DNA from: Lachnospiraceae bacterium UBA1753 | GTDB taxonomy: Bacteria; Bacillota; Clostridia; Lachnospirales; Lachnospiraceae | DNA length: 5,214 nucleotides | Reading direction: 5' to 3' | Assembly (NCBI GenBank): GCA_002317595.1 | Contig: DCHL01000137.1 | Location: 4,196 to 9,409 of the forward strand | Shown: piece by piece, positions 5,172-5,214 of the stretch | Position numbering within the stretch: the stretch's first letter is position 1 | Layout: the number at the start of each line of letters is the position of its first letter | Position numbers and translations under genes: made by a program | The notes under the pieces: model-generated | Database searches by the model: none | What the model saw: the letters and a program-made list of their open reading frames with translations, nothing else | Told to the model about the DNA's origin: nothing

Positions 5172-5177
5172 ATTATA
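5172..5177 (-). promoter_or_regulatory. Consensus -10 box TATAAT upstream of the ClpX-like gene
   Basis: Minus-strand TATAAT (5177-5172) is a perfect sigma-70/sigma-A -10 hexamer two bases before repeat copy C. The position 17 bases upstream reads TCAGGG, not a -35 match, and overlaps an inverted repeat (5195-5214), so the promoter may depend on an activator. This is the best promoter candidate in the window for the minus-strand block. Confidence 0.5.
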
Positions 5178-5194
5178 AAATAAATCAAGCTATC

Positions 5195-5214
5195 CCCTGA
5201 GCTTTAGCTCTGGG
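5195..5214. repeat. Inverted repeat at the right edge, possible operator
   Basis: CCC-T-GAGCT-TT-AGCTC-T-GGG: GAGCT (5199-5203) and AGCTC (5206-5210) form the inner arms, and CCC (5195-5197) with GGG (5212-5214) the outer arms, past one T-T mismatch. It lies where a -35 box would be expected for the TATAAT at 5172-5177, as expected for an activator or repressor site. The window ends within it, so its full extent is unknown. Confidence 0.5.

Overview
The window looks like an accessory segment of a low- to mid-GC Gram-positive bacterium, most likely a clostridium of the Lachnospiraceae type. This is inferred from strong AGGAGG-like ribosome binding sites, protein composition and the family types present; nothing in the window fixes the taxon. 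On the plus strand, 1-357 is the 3' end of a MacB/FtsX-type ABC transporter permease. Everything else is on the minus strand and runs from the right edge towards the permease.

In transcription order the minus-strand block encodes: (1) a 416-residue ClpX-like AAA+ ATPase (5091-3841) whose usual N-terminal zinc domain is replaced by a charged, probably coiled-coil region, but which keeps the GYVG pore loop and an IGF ClpP-docking tripeptide; (2) a 406-residue VirD4/TraG-type (type IV coupling protein) ATPase (3719-2499) that lacks the family's N-terminal membrane anchor; (3) a divergent ClpP peptidase with an intact Ser-His-Asp triad (2419-1826); (4) an unknown 258-residue protein whose ribosome binding site lies in the tail of clpP (1823-1047); and (5) an unknown 230-residue protein (946-254) whose last 34 codons lie antisense to the end of the permease gene.

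A 12-bp sequence, TAGGGTTCCCCC on the minus strand, occurs three times: twice in tandem upstream of the clpX-like gene and once upstream of the coupling-protein-like gene. Each copy directly follows an AT-rich, -10-like stretch. This suggests shared control of two separately initiated transcripts.

The central idea is that this block carries its own unfoldase-peptidase pair (ClpX-like plus ClpP-like) with a soluble DNA-pump-type ATPase between them and two unknown partners. No relaxase, VirB4, integrase or phage structural gene is present in the window, so neither a normal conjugation module nor a phage head-protease cassette explains it. Whether it is an undescribed proteolysis-linked system (element maintenance, regulation of DNA transfer, or defence) or the edge of a larger integrative element cannot be settled from 5.2 kb.
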